From assembly GCA_030435675.1 (NCBI GenBank), contig CM059621.1, positions 1,116,001 through 1,180,000 on the forward strand: 64,000 bases of DNA. The letters run 5' to 3'. The stretch's first letter is position 1; each line of letters begins with the position of its first letter. Source of the DNA: Steinernema hermaphroditum. Taxonomy: Eukaryota > Nematoda > Chromadorea > Rhabditida > Steinernematidae. The notes below the pieces were generated by a model. The model made no database searches, was not told the DNA's origin, and was given only the letters and a program-made list of their open reading frames with translations. Shown here in pieces: positions 31,938 through 43,765 of the stretch. The position numbers and the translations under genes are program-made.

Positions 31938-33492
31938 GGACCTGCAGTCGATGGACTCAAAATGAAACAGTGACTGATCGGCGAAAGATGAGACTGAAAT
32001 TGGAGTAGATAAGAGTTGCACGGGGGCCTCCTACGTCAAAGTGCATCAGATATGACGGATCGACGTCACCGTTGGCTTAAGCGTCTGAAAAAAGTTTCTA
32101 TTTATACGTGACTTTTGACGGCGTCGTTATCGATAATGCGAAAATAGACATTCGAAAAAATGTGCTCAGTGTTAAGGGTCAAAGTAATTGAGCTCACAGA
32201 ACCTCAATAGCATTGAGGAAGCGACAATTAGTGTTACCATGTAAGTGGAACTCAAAGCCTATGTCTATTATCACAGAGCAACGATGGGCTTTCAAATGTC
32301 CCTAAAACAATATAGAAGTGAGTAAACCAGTACACCAGTAGCTTACTGAGGCCAGGCTAATAGGATTAGCATGAGGAACATCGTTGATTAATTTGTAAAT
32401 GATGGCTAACTTCCTCGATCTGCGCGTTTGTAGATGATGTTCTCTTGAATGAAACAGTCGAGGTCGGCTCCTGCGAGATTAGAGACCATCTGGGAACGGA
32501 TGTGCTCCGGATTTATCTCGCATAAAATCCACAACCTAGCTACCACTTTTCTAAGATAAAAATGGAAAAGCAGACGACCAGTGCAAAACACGGGCCATTT
32601 GTCATCGATGATTTATCGCAGCTGTATTTGTACGATCAGTGCTGATAAGAGCAAATCAATCACTTTCTTTACCACTGTGTGACCTCTATTGGTAGCTTAT
32701 TCGAGGAGCAGCCATGTGATCACATGTTTAGAATCTCTTTCATAACAATTGATCGACAATTTTGGTGATTTCATCATAACTTTATAAGAACTGTTCTCAT
32801 CAATGTCGCCCTGATGTATGTACTACCTGTGCAAACAGATCCTTATCGTATCACCATCCCACCGGGCGGAAGCCCCATTCGTCGCCATTAATCCGATGCC
32901 GAGCTACCATTGAACTATTGCGTTGTGGAGCCAAAGTCTTAGTGATCGATTAAAATGAAGAATTATTGATCATCCCCTGACATATGGGCTCCTGAGCAAA
33001 TGTTGTAATACCCTTGGACCCATACTCCATTCACGTTTCATAAATAGTCCACTTGAATAAACATCGTAGATTATAGAAATGGACAACCGATCGAATTGGA
33101 ACCCATCACCAGAATACCCGATTTTTTTCAAACGAACTGGGTAATTCTTCGTTGGCAGCAAATATGCGTAGTGTTGAGAGTATTTGAGAGGGAAAAGTGC
33201 ACGTGGTCGTTCTGGTCGTCTGCGCTGTCTTCGCAGCACCCCTCGCGAACAGTCGCAATTGTCCCCGTTATAAAAAGTAATCTCGAAGAGCCGATTCCCA
33301 TCGTCACTTAAGAATCACCTTTTTCTCGCAATACGAATTGAGGCGACCCCAAAATCCGAGTCGGGCCAATACGAGACAGTACGAGTCTCTGATCAACGTG
33401 AGCAGTTCAACAGATGTTTTGCTCATCCAATGTTAAGATTTATTTATATGTGTTACATTACGGAATGAATTATTAATCGAATGAGAAAATGA
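31938..33492. other. Intergenic, 1.5 kb
   Basis: Holds the promoter region of the CDF gene. A minus-strand frame at 32406-32560 (KVVARLWILCEINPEHIRS) sits after an acceptor-like TTTTATCTTAG and might be a stray exon, but no partner exons were found. 33180-33400 is related to the 28245 foldback. Nothing else supported. Confidence 0.4.
33180..33400. repeat. Dispersed repeat related to the 28245-28530 foldback
   Basis: Shares GTCGTCTGCGCTGTCT-type sequence, CGCGAACAGTCGCAATTG and CCGAGTCGGGCC-type motifs with the foldback at 28245-28530, with a CCGAGTCGG end block resembling the (G)AGCC family. Confidence 0.45.
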
Positions 33493-33744
33493 TTACTTCT
33501 TTCCATATCCATAAGGGTAACTGTAGTGATATCCATAGCTGTGATAGCCACTCTGGTAACCATAGTAGGGGTATCCATAGGAGTAAGATGGATATCCATA
33601 CGAGTAGGAAGGATAGTGGTAGTAACCGGAACAGCCAGAACATGCGTAGCAGCCACCGTAGCCTCCATATCCACAGCCATACTGGGCGTCGATGACGGAA
33701 GCGGCGAACACAGCGAAGAAGATGATGCTAAGGAATGCTTTCAT
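33493..33744 (-). CDS. GY-rich secreted peptide
   Basis: Intronless, 83 residues. Signal peptide MKAFLSIIFFAVFAASVIDA, then QYGCGYGGYGGCYACSGCSG with four Cys, followed by repeats of YGYPSYS and a terminal YPYGYGKK. Paralogue of 34220 and 20661. A TATA box is present on the minus strand at 33792-33799, about 50 bp upstream of the ATG. Probably epidermal, possibly antimicrobial or cuticle-associated, by analogy with nematode YGGYG peptides. Confidence 0.8.
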   Translation of the reverse strand: MKAFLSIIFFAVFAASVIDAQYGCGYGGYGGCYACSGCSGYYHYPSYSYGYPSYSYGYPYYGYQSGYHSYGYHYSYPYGYGKK

Positions 33745-34219
33745 GATTGCGTAGTAAGTCGGCTTCTTTGGGAAGAAAGAGATTTGCGCTGATTATATAG
33801 AACATCGTGACCTCGTTACCCAATGGCCTCATCAAACCATTTATGCGAAATTCGCCAAAGTGACCTCAACGCACGTGGCGTTCTGTAAGTTGCGCAATAA
33901 ACTCGCAAATAGAGGTCGTCTTTGGCATTTCAAATCTCGTAGTGAAGTTCTCGGCTGTCGCAATGATTGTGTCGACTCCTAGAAAGCCGCTGTTCTCATT
34001 TTATTTATAAAACCAACCGCTCCTAATGTGATCGAATGGGACCTCTCCCGTGGAAACAGAAAAACACATGTACACAGGATAAGGGAGTCATCGGTTCTCC
34101 GCTTATATAGGGTTTAATTTATTTAATGGTTATTAGGACAGATATTCATTTGGAACAGCCACCGCAACAACAGTACACCACCAAATAGCGTTGCACAGAG
34201 AGATACCATATACGACTTC
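33745..34219. other. Intergenic between two GY-rich peptide genes
   Basis: Contains TATATAAT of the 33493 gene (minus, 33792-33799). CAAAGTGACCTC occurs here (33856) and again near 34534, upstream of the second peptide gene, a possible shared control element. 34060-34112 resembles the 3' part of the SINE at 44402. Confidence 0.5.
33792..33799 (-). promoter_or_regulatory. TATA box of the 33493 peptide gene
   Basis: TATATAAT on the minus strand about 50 bp before the ATG. Confidence 0.6.
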
Positions 34220-34432
34220 TCATTTCTTGCCATATCCATAATGATTATAAGGGTAGTAGTAGTTGCTGTAGCCCGAATAACCATAAGAAGGATATCCATA
34301 GCCGTAGCCACCGTAGTTACTGTAGCAACTACCACATCCGCCGTATCCTCCATAGCCGCCATATCCGTAATATGCTTCAGTAAATGAAGCGACAAAGACG
34401 ACAACGAAGAGAAAGGAGAGAATTGTTTTCAT
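34220..34432 (-). CDS. GY-rich secreted peptide
   Basis: Intronless, 70 residues. Signal peptide MKTILSFLFVVVFVASFTEA, then YYGYGGYGGYGGCGSCYSNY with two Cys, more YGY/YPS repeats, and YGYGKK at the end. TATAAAAGG on the minus strand at 34482-34490 is about 50 bp upstream. Close paralogue of 33493 in tandem, same orientation. Possible secreted defence or cuticle peptide, inferred from composition only. Confidence 0.8.
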   Translation of the reverse strand: MKTILSFLFVVVFVASFTEAYYGYGGYGGYGGCGSCYSNYGGYGYGYPSYGYSGYSNYYYPYNHYGYGKK

Positions 34433-37193
34433 GGTGCTAGGAAGTAAAACGAAATTGGTTTGTATCGGCCCTGTCTACTACCCTTTTATAGAAACGGATG
34501 ACCTACGGGAGTCGATAAAATACATTTCAGTTCGCCAAAGTGACCTCTGGAGGAAGTGTGTTCAGCGAACGGTTAGTGACATACGAAATGTGGTTTGGTT
34601 GATGAACTGGGCATGTTTAATACTGTACTATGGCATTTGTCTGTCTTCAAGAGTGGCACAACAAGCACAGGTGTAGGACGAAGACAAGGCTGTATTTCTG
34701 TCAAAATTTGGAAGTCCACTTGCTGTGATATCCCTGCAAATCTGGTGAGCAAACATGAAAGTTCACTGACTAGGCGACCTTCACGTCATAACGACACTAT
34801 TCGTCGAACACACTGTGGTCACGAACGCCATTGCGCGTGCAGCTTGCACCTGTGTGTTCGTATACGATGTTTGTGAGTGCAATTATGTCGGCATTTTGAT
34901 GACTCTCTAAGTTGATTTGCGGGTGTTAACTCGTATGGATCATGCGTGTTTTTCAAAAAAAAGTTAGACAGCAGAGTTCCCACTTGACCGGAAATCTGTG
35001 TATCGAAAACAAAACCTGAGTCACAAATCTGATAAGTGCTTGACAGAAAAAAAGAAACAAACATGTTCATTCATCATTACCGTTTTCCTGTTCGGATAAC
35101 CGGTTGTGCAAAGCTCTTAGGCAATTATCAACATGTATCATCACATCGGCTGACACACATGTCTGAACACACCAATCTTTCGATACCAAAAACACCTCAC
35201 TTCATGGTAGGCGAAGGAAGCCTGAAATGGAAACGATTGTAGACAAATTAGGTGTCCTTTGTGAAAGGTCATGTATAATTTGCAGCACGTGGAGGTATGA
35301 CACCGTCACCGTAATCCCTGCAATCATCATTGTCCAATGACCACAACAGACCTTAACACTAAAACAGGTTTGATCAGCAGACGGACACACACTTTGCGCG
35401 TGTAAAGACACAAGGTTCGAATTCCCATTCGAACTTTTACTGCATTCTTTGATTATTTGATTCGCATTTGTTTTGAGGCCGGCTTCATGAAATGTGAATT
35501 GCGGATTGGATCTCAATGACAATTCGTCAAATCCTCAATTTTCGATTTACTAAAGCCTCAATTTGAATACGTCATCCTTTCCGGGTGGTCCTATGGGTGT
35601 GCTCGTATTTGATTATTTTATTCCATATGACAGTCTCTCGCCAAGTACAATGATTGAATCGTTGATCGCTCTACTTGTCTTCAGATGAAGATATGCCTCG
35701 CAAAACACGTTAACTTGTTAATTATTTTATTCAGTAAATCAGTTTGAAGTCCATGTAAGCAATTACCGTGTCATGTTTACTTTACAATTTCTCGCACTGG
35801 TCACGTTCTATTTTGTTTACAACAGAAAGAAATTTCCAGCAGATGCACCAGATATCATCTGTGACACCTCGGAAATTGAGGAACAGACGAAATTCCGGAT
35901 ATTCCCACATGTTTACAACTTTTTAAATTGAATATCCCGTGGATGCGTCACAGCAAGCGGAAACAAACATCGTTATTAGTCATTAACTTTTTCCTGTTGT
36001 GCTGAGATTATCGGCAATTATCAACATTTTTCACCGTATCTGCTTGGAACGGCCGTGGGCAGTCCAACGAAACCGGAAGATCCACTGATAATCTGGATTC
36101 TGACATCGACAAGAGGACACTAGGAAGAAGTGATCCTAACTATGTCTTTTGGTAGCTTTAGGTGTGAACTCACACTTGCAAGGAGAGGCCCCAAACTGTC
36201 CCCTCCCGATTCGTCTGAAATTTGGCATGGAGGTTGGCATGTCAGAGTGTAGCAAAACCTCATAGGTTTACTCGGTGAATGGCCTCACAAATCCTCAAGG
36301 AAATGGTCAAAAACCTGATAAGACCACCGTGTCTTTTGTGGCATCAGGGACAGCGCACGATTGCACATCGAACAGCGGGGACCTTACAATTGCAGTGGAC
36401 AAAACTCACTATAAACTATAGCTTAAACTCGCCATTTCAGCCGAGTCGGAGTGGTGCACCTCTACTCGTTAGTGTATCTGCAGCGTGAGGACATGCTTCT
36501 CATCTGGCTTCGGCTTCGCTTGTTCGACAACACACCGATTGAAATTTCCTTTTCTTTTTAAGCAGTAAACAAACAGTAGCATCTTGTCAAATCGACTAAA
36601 TCCAGTCTTAGATTTGCGGTTTTTTATTATAAAATATTATGGTCATAAAATCCATCCTTTTCGTTTGTTGTATTTTGTACCGGCTTCTGAAAACTCAAGA
36701 TTTGGACTTCTGTCATGGAATCCAGTTTGAGCCAGTTGTAATCAGCAATCAACAGTTCAGTGTCGACATTTGAGTGCCAAGCATGTTACCCAGATGTTTG
36801 AACTAACTAGTCGTTATTTGGATTACGATTGGGCTGTGCACTAGTTCATGGGTTACTCGTGTCGAATGGGTCGGGTTGCATTGTCCATTCAGAAAGCGCA
36901 AAATCTGGCAAGCACTCAACTGTCCCTAACTTAAGTGCTGGTGGTCAACTGCTCAAAATCGATCCCAGTACATAGGCCGTGTCCCTATATCCGTCGCTTA
37001 AAATAGTAATGGCCAACGCATCATCTGATTTTTGATCGCAGATGGAGGACAATTGCCTCAGAATAACAACTACATGCACACCCTTCACAGATCGCTTTTA
37101 ATGTTGTCTTACGAAATCTCATATCGCATTTAAATATTTTTATTTTTCTGGCAAATATGGAAAGCTACTCGCAAACAGACTATAAAAATACAC
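34433..37193. other. Intergenic, 2.8 kb, no gene seen
   Basis: TATAAAAGG (34482-34490) serves the 34220 gene. Short frames at 34595-35522 and 36279-36488 lack splice partners or homology. 35730-35770 and 35930-36040 repeat AACATGTTCATTCATCATTACCGT-like sequence of 35058-35130 in part, suggesting an old local duplication. Otherwise AT-rich and unremarkable. Confidence 0.45.
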
Positions 37194-37735
37194 CTATACA
37201 TACACAATATCGTCCATAAGAATTGAGGATCGATCGCGAGAGGGAAGGACACTTAGGCGAGGACCAACGATGATTTGCGACCGCTTTCTTTTCGTATGCG
37301 CTGCTCTACAGATGGTGATAATAATGGATACAATAATACCGACAAAGGACAGGACGACTACTGCCGCACATATCAAGGACATCGTGGCGAAAGGAATCGG
37401 AACCATTGCGGACGACCTGCTTGTGGAATAGCAGAGATCAGAAGTACTCCTTATGTCTCAGGCAGCTAAATATGTAGAGATATCCGAGGCGGAGAGAACC
37501 GGATGCTACGAGGACACTTATCGTCGTGCCCTGAACTAACACTCTATATTCGTCGGCCTTTCTGAAATGTCGCCAAATAGGCAAGGTTGCCGGCAGTTCG
37601 TCTGAACGTCTACCGTCTGCCGATGACACTGATGGAAGAGACCGTGCCAGACCAAACGATGGGGAGGGTGTCGCAATTAGACATCTTCCGCTGACGACGC
37701 ATGTTGCTATGTCATTCGGAGATGCACTATTTCAC
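37194..37735 (-). CDS. Putative single-pass membrane protein (3' exons)
   Basis: On the minus strand, a frame from an AAATAG acceptor near 37735 reads ATCVVSGRCLIATPSPSFGL, a Ser-rich stretch, EYRVLVQGTTISVLVASG and FSCLRHKE; a 31-nt GTACTT...AAGCAG intron then joins, in phase, to SSAMVPIPFATM, a transmembrane segment (VVVLSFVGIIVSIIITI), a basic stop-transfer KRKR and a 35-residue cytosolic tail ending MDDIVYV. The layout is that of a type I membrane protein. 5' exons with a signal peptide were not found, so this may be partial or a decayed gene. Family unknown. Confidence 0.4.
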
Positions 37736-39200
37736 GTTGGAAACGACTAATTATAGGAAAAGGGGAAGATGTGAGAGGCTGAAATGTTTCTACGAATAGA
37801 TCTTTTCCAGAGATGATGTGATCAGTGGTCGAAACATGAGTGACAAACAACATTTACTATATCTTCAATGGTTTGTACAGGAAATATAATCAGGAAGAAA
37901 CAGCAAAGGGAGCGACATATGAACAGCAAATAGGAATCAGCAATTGTGGAGATAAACTTGAAAATGTGAGGTAGTCTCGGGTAGTCGTACTTTTTTGGGA
38001 ATCCAAGGGTCATTCTTTCCACATTTGCCCCCCTTTTTCCATTAAGTAGTAATTTTCTCGTAGAATCACTATGTGGGCATGGTAGCTCTGAGTAGTAGCA
38101 ACCTGTTGCATGTGTCCATTACCTCTTATGGCACTTAACCAATTGGAAACGTTAGAGTTAACAGAACATGGTGATCGGGCGGGTTCATCTTCTTGAGATT
38201 AGTTCATGATATCTGACAAAGACAGCGATTGGTAGGCAAGACTCATCGTCCATCACACAATTAATACCATAGGTAGCCCATACACCAAGTCGCATTTCGC
38301 AATCTAGACGTGCCAGATTAGACTGTGAGAAGGGAATAGGCCACCAAAAGCAGGAGGAATGCAATGGGTAGGCGGCAAATAATAGTATAGGGTGAGAGTT
38401 CACTATAATGGGCGATAACGCGCTAATCGATTTTTGCCGCAAATGTGAAGATAGCGAAAAAATGTGTCCCATTTTCAATGTACCAAACCAATATGTAGTA
38501 TTGGAAACAGTTACAACATTGGTGAAGCGGAGATTACCAAAAAATTGTCTGTCAGTGACATACCCATGAATTTTATTACATGAATAGACAAAATTTAAAT
38601 TTTTATTTCTATGGGTCTTATCTGATTCTGATATCGACCGACTACACCGGCGATGACAGCTGCTCCAATGACAGTTGCTCCCACTTCGCTCGCTGTGCTT
38701 CATCGCCTGCGAATCTACGAGAATCAGCTTTTCGCCTCTGCGCTGCCCCCACAAACTCATGGGACTGACAATCGCTGCACTTGGATGTCGTACCTAGCCG
38801 AAGCTAGAAGACCATAAACTTAAATGTTGTGATATGTGTCTTTCTTGTCGAATATGAGACTTCCTGGACCGCGTAATGCCAGGAACATCGGGTGTGTCAG
38901 ATCTTCAGAGACAATCTTAAGAACTCTGATTCGGTGTTCGTGTCAAGATCTTAGTTGGTTTCCATGCGCGGGTTCCAGTTCACACATTGTGCACAGCAGT
39001 CCTTGCTCGATATTATTCGCACATTGCAAGATGATGCGTGAGTCATAAGTGTGATTTTTTGGACGCATAAAAATAGCCGATCGATGAGTTTTTATGATTC
39101 ACCTGCTCCGTGCTTTTTGGTCTCGCTCATTTTTATACACCCAGTTGGGTAGCATATTTCTGTGACCTGCTTTTTGACTGCTTCCATTTTAGAATAAACA
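37736..39200. other. Intergenic
   Basis: 37950-38095 is copy 2 of the 25640 dispersed repeat. On the minus strand near 38700, VGATVIGAAVIAGVVGRYQN reads as a possible membrane helix but is preceded by a stop and lacks a clear exon. Not called as a gene. Confidence 0.4.
37950..38095. repeat. Dispersed repeat, copy 2 (copy 1 at 25640-25790)
   Basis: See copy 1; matching blocks include GGGTCATT and GTGGGCATGGTAGC. Confidence 0.5.
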
Positions 39201-39799
39201 ATGGCCGAGCTTCTGAAAGGTGTTGAAGTTGTTCTCAAGGACGAATCGAAGGTGGATGCCGGCGATGCTTTGAAGGGAAAAATTGTGGGCCTCTATTTCT
39301 CAGCCGGATGGTGCCCTCCGTGCCGTCAGTTCACACCGAAGCTGAAGGTACCTAAGCAGAAAGTTCTATTGAAAATTCGACCACATTTTAGCGCTTTTAC
39401 GAAAAAGTTAAGGCTGCTGGCAAGGATTTCGAAGTCGTCTTCGTGTCGCGTGATCGTGAAGCGGACGATCTTGTCGAGTACTATGACGATCACCACGGCG
39501 AGTGGACTTATCTCGAGTTCGGAAATCCCAAAATTCAGTAAGTTATGCTACTTATCATATACCCATCAGATGAGGATGACGACGGCGGATTTGAAAGAAA
39601 TTGATGAGATCATTCAAATAAGAGAACTTTATTTAGAGAACTCCTTGAAAAATACGAAGTGAAGACCATTCCTGCCTTCCGTATTATCAAGCCCGATGGC
39701 TCTGTGGTGGTTGAAGATGCTCGTACAGAAGTTGCTGATAAGGGCGCAGACGGAGCAGTTGACCTTTATGAGAATTGGGAAGCTTTCTTCGAGATGTAA
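39201..39799 (+). CDS. Tryparedoxin / nucleoredoxin-like thioredoxin-fold protein
   Basis: Three exons (39201-39347, 39392-39537, 39637-39799) in phase give 151 residues. The redox motif is WCPPC in GLYFSAGWCPPCRQFTPKLK; other family marks are FEVVFVSRDREADDLVEYY, a conserved Trp (GEWTYLEFG) and the cis-Pro loop VKTIPAFRIIKPDG. The WCPPC motif and the insert between the active site and EVVFVSRD identify the tryparedoxin/nucleoredoxin branch rather than classical thioredoxin. It is a cytosolic thiol-disulfide oxidoreductase. No signal peptide. Compact and intact. Confidence 0.9.
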
Positions 39800-40875
39800 C
39801 ACTTACGCCTGTTTGTGCCTTGACTACGAGAACCTTGGTCGTTGTACCTGCGAGGAATATGTCCACGCTAATAAATTCCAGTCTACCTTTTATTGCAGCA
39901 GTCATAAAATGAGGTCTCTGTGCATGTTCTTTTGCAGAAGTCAGCTGGGTCATAAGAATGAAGCATTTCTGTGAACGGAGAAAAATTGTTTTACCGGAGC
40001 CAGAACAGGCTCCGAGTCCGTTTGGCCCACTCATCCACCGGGCTCGGTGTTTCGCGGACGGATCGGGCTCCGGCTAGGCTAAGAAGATCCAGCTCGACTT
40101 TCGCTCAATTTACATCTGGTTTGAACACAGATGTGCGTCATGTATTTGCACAAGGTGATCAGAGCAGCATTTTCCAATGAGCACGGATTAGCGGCATTTC
40201 CTCATTTCCGTTGCCTTTTCCGCTCTCGTTGCAAATTACGCACATCTGCTAATGTCAAAACACTATTATTTGTTCGAGGAATGCAGAATAAAAGCTTTTC
40301 GTTCAATTCCTCGAATTTGTTGGCAACAGTTGACGTACATCAATAATGTCCACGATGCGAATATTGAGCTGCAACTTGTGACAGGGCCGTTTTTTGATCC
40401 TTTTCGATTTCTGTAAATCAGCTCTGTGGATCACCTTTCGCCCTTGAGGAAGTGGCAAACACAAACAAATTCTTTAGTCGCTCTTTTGGAACTCGACTAT
40501 CACAAGTTTGTGAATGGATGTCCTTTCTCGAACACCTTCTTGCTAATCCTGGTTTAGAAGAATGCGCTATAGACTTATGCATAGGAGAACCGTTTTAACT
40601 GTTCGTCGTACAGAGGTAATTTTTTTAACAAACCGGCTTAAACTTCGAGAGCCGGCTAGTGATCTTGATTGGATTATCTGCTTGAGGAAAGCACTGCAAT
40701 GGGTGAGCACAAAGCTTTTTGTGTCATCAACCGCTGTAAACTGCACGGCTGTCTTTGAGAAATATTTAAAAAACTCTTGTGATGGATGTCTCCGCAGTGA
40801 AGATCGCTCTCAGACAAGTGTGCCTTTGCAGTTGCACTTGAGTCTGCCGGTCAACCACAACTCCAGTGTCTCGCC
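39800..40875. other. Intergenic
   Basis: 39998-40100 is CG-rich with CCGAGTCC/GGCTCGG motifs of the (G)AGCC repeat family. Short frames at 40131-40346 and 40562-40879 have no support. The upstream region of paralogue C. Confidence 0.4.
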
Positions 40876-42189
40876 ATGAAAATAGCGGCACTGATATTAT
40901 GCTTTTGCATTTCGCTCGTCTTATCAGCTACGCAAGAATTTAAGATTGTCATTCAGCACGATGGGCCAACGAATGCGCCAAGACAAGGTAAGATTTTGAT
41001 AATCGTTTATGAACAAGTTTCTTAATGGCTCATGATATATTTACACATGTTTTGGCCTCAAGCACATGTTACTTTTGGTTCGATTTCGAAGATGTGCTCA
41101 TCCTTGAAAAGGATAGCAAAGTAGCTTAAGAAAAGAGCTAGGGAAACGGTGGAACAAGACCAATCTTTCTCTTGGGACTTCATAATAGTGGATCCTTCAG
41201 GCCGGCACGGATTACCTGAATCCGGAGCCAAATCGAGCCGACTCAAACCGTTCCCTTAGACAGTGATTTATATGCTAGGGACAACGTTCGAAAGGAGGGG
41301 TGCGAACAGAGGTCAGATTAGCAGAGAAAACCAGAACCATTCGCTCCAGCTTTGATCGTCTACATAGACCGTACATCTGATCGTCTACATTCTCGCAGTT
41401 AAATTCACGATAAGGCACAAGTTTCCGTGATTCGTGAACCGCTTCAGAAATACCAAGACGCGAATTAGCCGAGCTGAAGACAGCCCTTCGAGAGGCCATC
41501 AACAGTACTACCGTCTTCGTCAACGATGAACCACTGAAAGTCAACAATACGAACGAGATCGCTTTGCCTTTCTATTACATCGGAAAGTACAAGCTCCCGA
41601 AGCATGACGTATGTTCTGGCGATCTTCAATCGAAGACGATTTCCTATTTTAGGCCATCTTGAACAATCTTGTTAACAAGTTCTCTTCTGAATTAAAGAAA
41701 CTTATGAAATCAGTTTACGGTAACAAGATAACATACATCGATGACAGGAAGAAGGAAAATTTCAACGACGAATACCTGTATCGTGAATTTCACAAAAGTG
41801 TTGATACTGTAAGTTAAATACCTCAATGCTTTTCAAATGGATGGCTCTCATGATTTAGGCTAGACTCTCGGCTTTCGCACTGGTGAATGATCTCATTACG
41901 CTACTCGAAGCATCCATTACAACCAATAGTGATTCCGCTTTGACCAACTTTAAGAGGTTTATGGACTTCGAAAGGAAGTGGCTTCGTTGTTCAGAACAAG
42001 CACAGGTGAGTACACTTTCTTTTCTTGGTGGTAGAAGGTCGGGTTTCGACTCCCATGCCAAATTTTCTGCCATACGTTTCTTCACGTGTTTCCCTTTGTT
42101 ACCGATAAGCAACCACAAAAATATATTCCAGAATTGAAATAATGTGTGATAGACTAAATCAGCATAAAGCCGTTTAAACCGTCCCTCCT

Positions 42190-42318
42190 GATATGAGCCG
42201 TTCCCCGGGGATCTCGACCGTCCAGAGAGTGGTCCCAGGCTCATCCAGAAGGAACGGTCCAGATCTCAGGGGACGATCCAAATCTCAAAGGGTACGGTCG
42301 AAATCCCAAAGGGGACGG
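42190..42318. repeat. Minisatellite, left part
   Basis: Imperfect repeats of about 20-25 bp of the type GGTCGAAATCCCAAAGGGGA, continuing after the inserted TRIM at 43483. Confidence 0.65.
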
Positions 42319-42520
42319 TGTCGTGACTCTAGGTCGTGTCTAGGATTCGGAGGCTTAGATGTTTATTGGGTGGCATCAAATAGGATAGGAGCGACCGCCA
42401 ACGGCGAGCGCTCCCGCACAAGTGATTAACCAACATTCGGCGGCGCCAATTCTGGCCCGCGCAATTACATTATGCGTAGCTGTCGCTATTGCATTATGCA
42501 TGTCTCAGCGCACCACGACA
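42319..42520. repeat. Left LTR of TRIM
   Basis: 202 bp, TGTCGTGAC...CACCACGACA. Confidence 0.85.
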
Positions 42521-43276
42521 CACTCCTCCTCTAATGTGCGAGGACCCTCGAGCATGTCGAAAATTTGAATAGTGCGATGAGACTCACTATATACTACATC
42601 AAGAGACAATGCGAACGTATTTGTTCTTTTCTTCATCCTTATCCGTGGTCTGCCGGAGTCTGAGTGCATCTTGTTCGTGTAGTCGCCATTAGTCGCTTCG
42701 GGGTTGGTCTGAATTCGGATTTCTTTGCTCGCCGTTTCCATTTTGTTCGCCATTTTCATTTTGCCGCCAGCGCCAATCCGCAGTTCGGGTCATCAGCCAT
42801 GGGGATTCTGGGCGCAATAAGAAGTAGTAGCCAATTATTCAGAAGGAGACCAGAAGTAAGTTGGGCGAATAAGACTCAGTAGGAAGAAACTTCAGCAACA
42901 AATCAGTAGTTCCAGGACGTCAAATAAGGCTCTTTCAAACTATTTCATTTGTCTGCTCTCGAACAGACGTGCCAGTTTGCCACAGGAATACAAAATTGAA
43001 GATCAGGATCACAAGGGACGTAAATAAGTTCGAGAGTGAATACTTGTCCTCCTTAGATTACAGACGACTTTAGAGTTAATTTAGCGACAATAAAGTAGAT
43101 GCAAAATGATGACAGAGCAGGGTGTAGCGGGAACAGGATAGTTGGCCTCAACAAACAATGCCTCGTGCTCTCCATATCTGATACCACAGCACTCCAAAAT
43201 CCTAAGGACGGGTCATACCCAAGTTCTCCAGCTTCTATAGTCCCCTGGGACAGAAGCTGGAACGGAGGGGCCTCCA

Positions 43277-43478
43277 TGTCGTGACTCTAAGTCGTGTCTA
43301 GGATTCGGAGGCTTAGATGTTTATTGGGTGGCATCAAATAGGATAGGAGCGACCGCCAACGGCGAGCGCTCCCGCACAAGTGATTAACCAACATTCGGCG
43401 GCGCCAATTCTGGCCCACGCAATTACATTATGCGTAGCTGTCGCTATTGCATTATGCATGTCTCAGCGCACCACGACA
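43277..43478. repeat. Right LTR of TRIM
   Basis: 202 bp, same termini and length as the left LTR. Confidence 0.85.
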
Positions 43479-43482
43479 ACGG

Positions 43483-43765
43483 TTCAAATACTCAAAAACG
43501 AGGAACGGTTCAAATCAAGGGCACGGCCTAAAATGCAAGAAGGGACGGCCTGGAATTCCAAAATCACAAAGGGGACCGTTCAGATTTCAGGGCAGGATCG
43601 AAATTCCAAAGGGTATGGTCGAAATCTCAAGGGAGGGGGAGCGGTTCCAATCTCAAAAGGGAGGGATGGTGTAAATACTCTAAAACGGGAAACGATTTAA
43701 ATCAAGGAGATGGCTCAAAGCGCAAAAAGACAGGTCGAAATGCCAAAGGGGACGGTTGGCTTTAT
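43483..43765. repeat. Minisatellite, right part
   Basis: Continues the array broken by the TRIM: GGTTCAAATACTCAAAAACG, GGTCGAAATTCCAAAGGG, GGTCGAAATCTCAAGGG and similar units of about 20-27 bp to GGTCGAAATGCCAAAGGGGA at 43730. Confidence 0.65.

Larger units (their letters stand above)
42319..43478. mobile_element. TRIM (miniature LTR retrotransposon), 1160 bp
   Basis: Two direct repeats of 202 bp (42319-42520 and 43277-43478), nearly identical (differences seen at CTCTAGG/CTCTAAG and GGCCCGCG/GGCCCACG), begin TGTCGTGAC and end CACCACGACA, the TG...CA termini expected of LTRs. Target repeats ACGG flank the element (42315-42318; 43479-43482). A purine-rich tract GGAACGGAGGGG just before the right LTR fits a polypurine tract. 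The 756-bp interior has no gag/pol frame. It inserted into the minisatellite in intron 4 of paralogue C. The near identity of the LTRs points to a recent insertion. Confidence 0.85.

Noticed and set aside
32406..32560. Isolated exon-like frame KVVARLWILCEINPEHIRS
   Set aside because: Acceptor present, but no donor in a useful phase and no partner exons.
38185..38760. 191-residue minus-strand frame
   Set aside because: No family resemblance and a competing frame (VGATVIGAAVIAGVVG) overlaps it; neither has a convincing start or exon partners.
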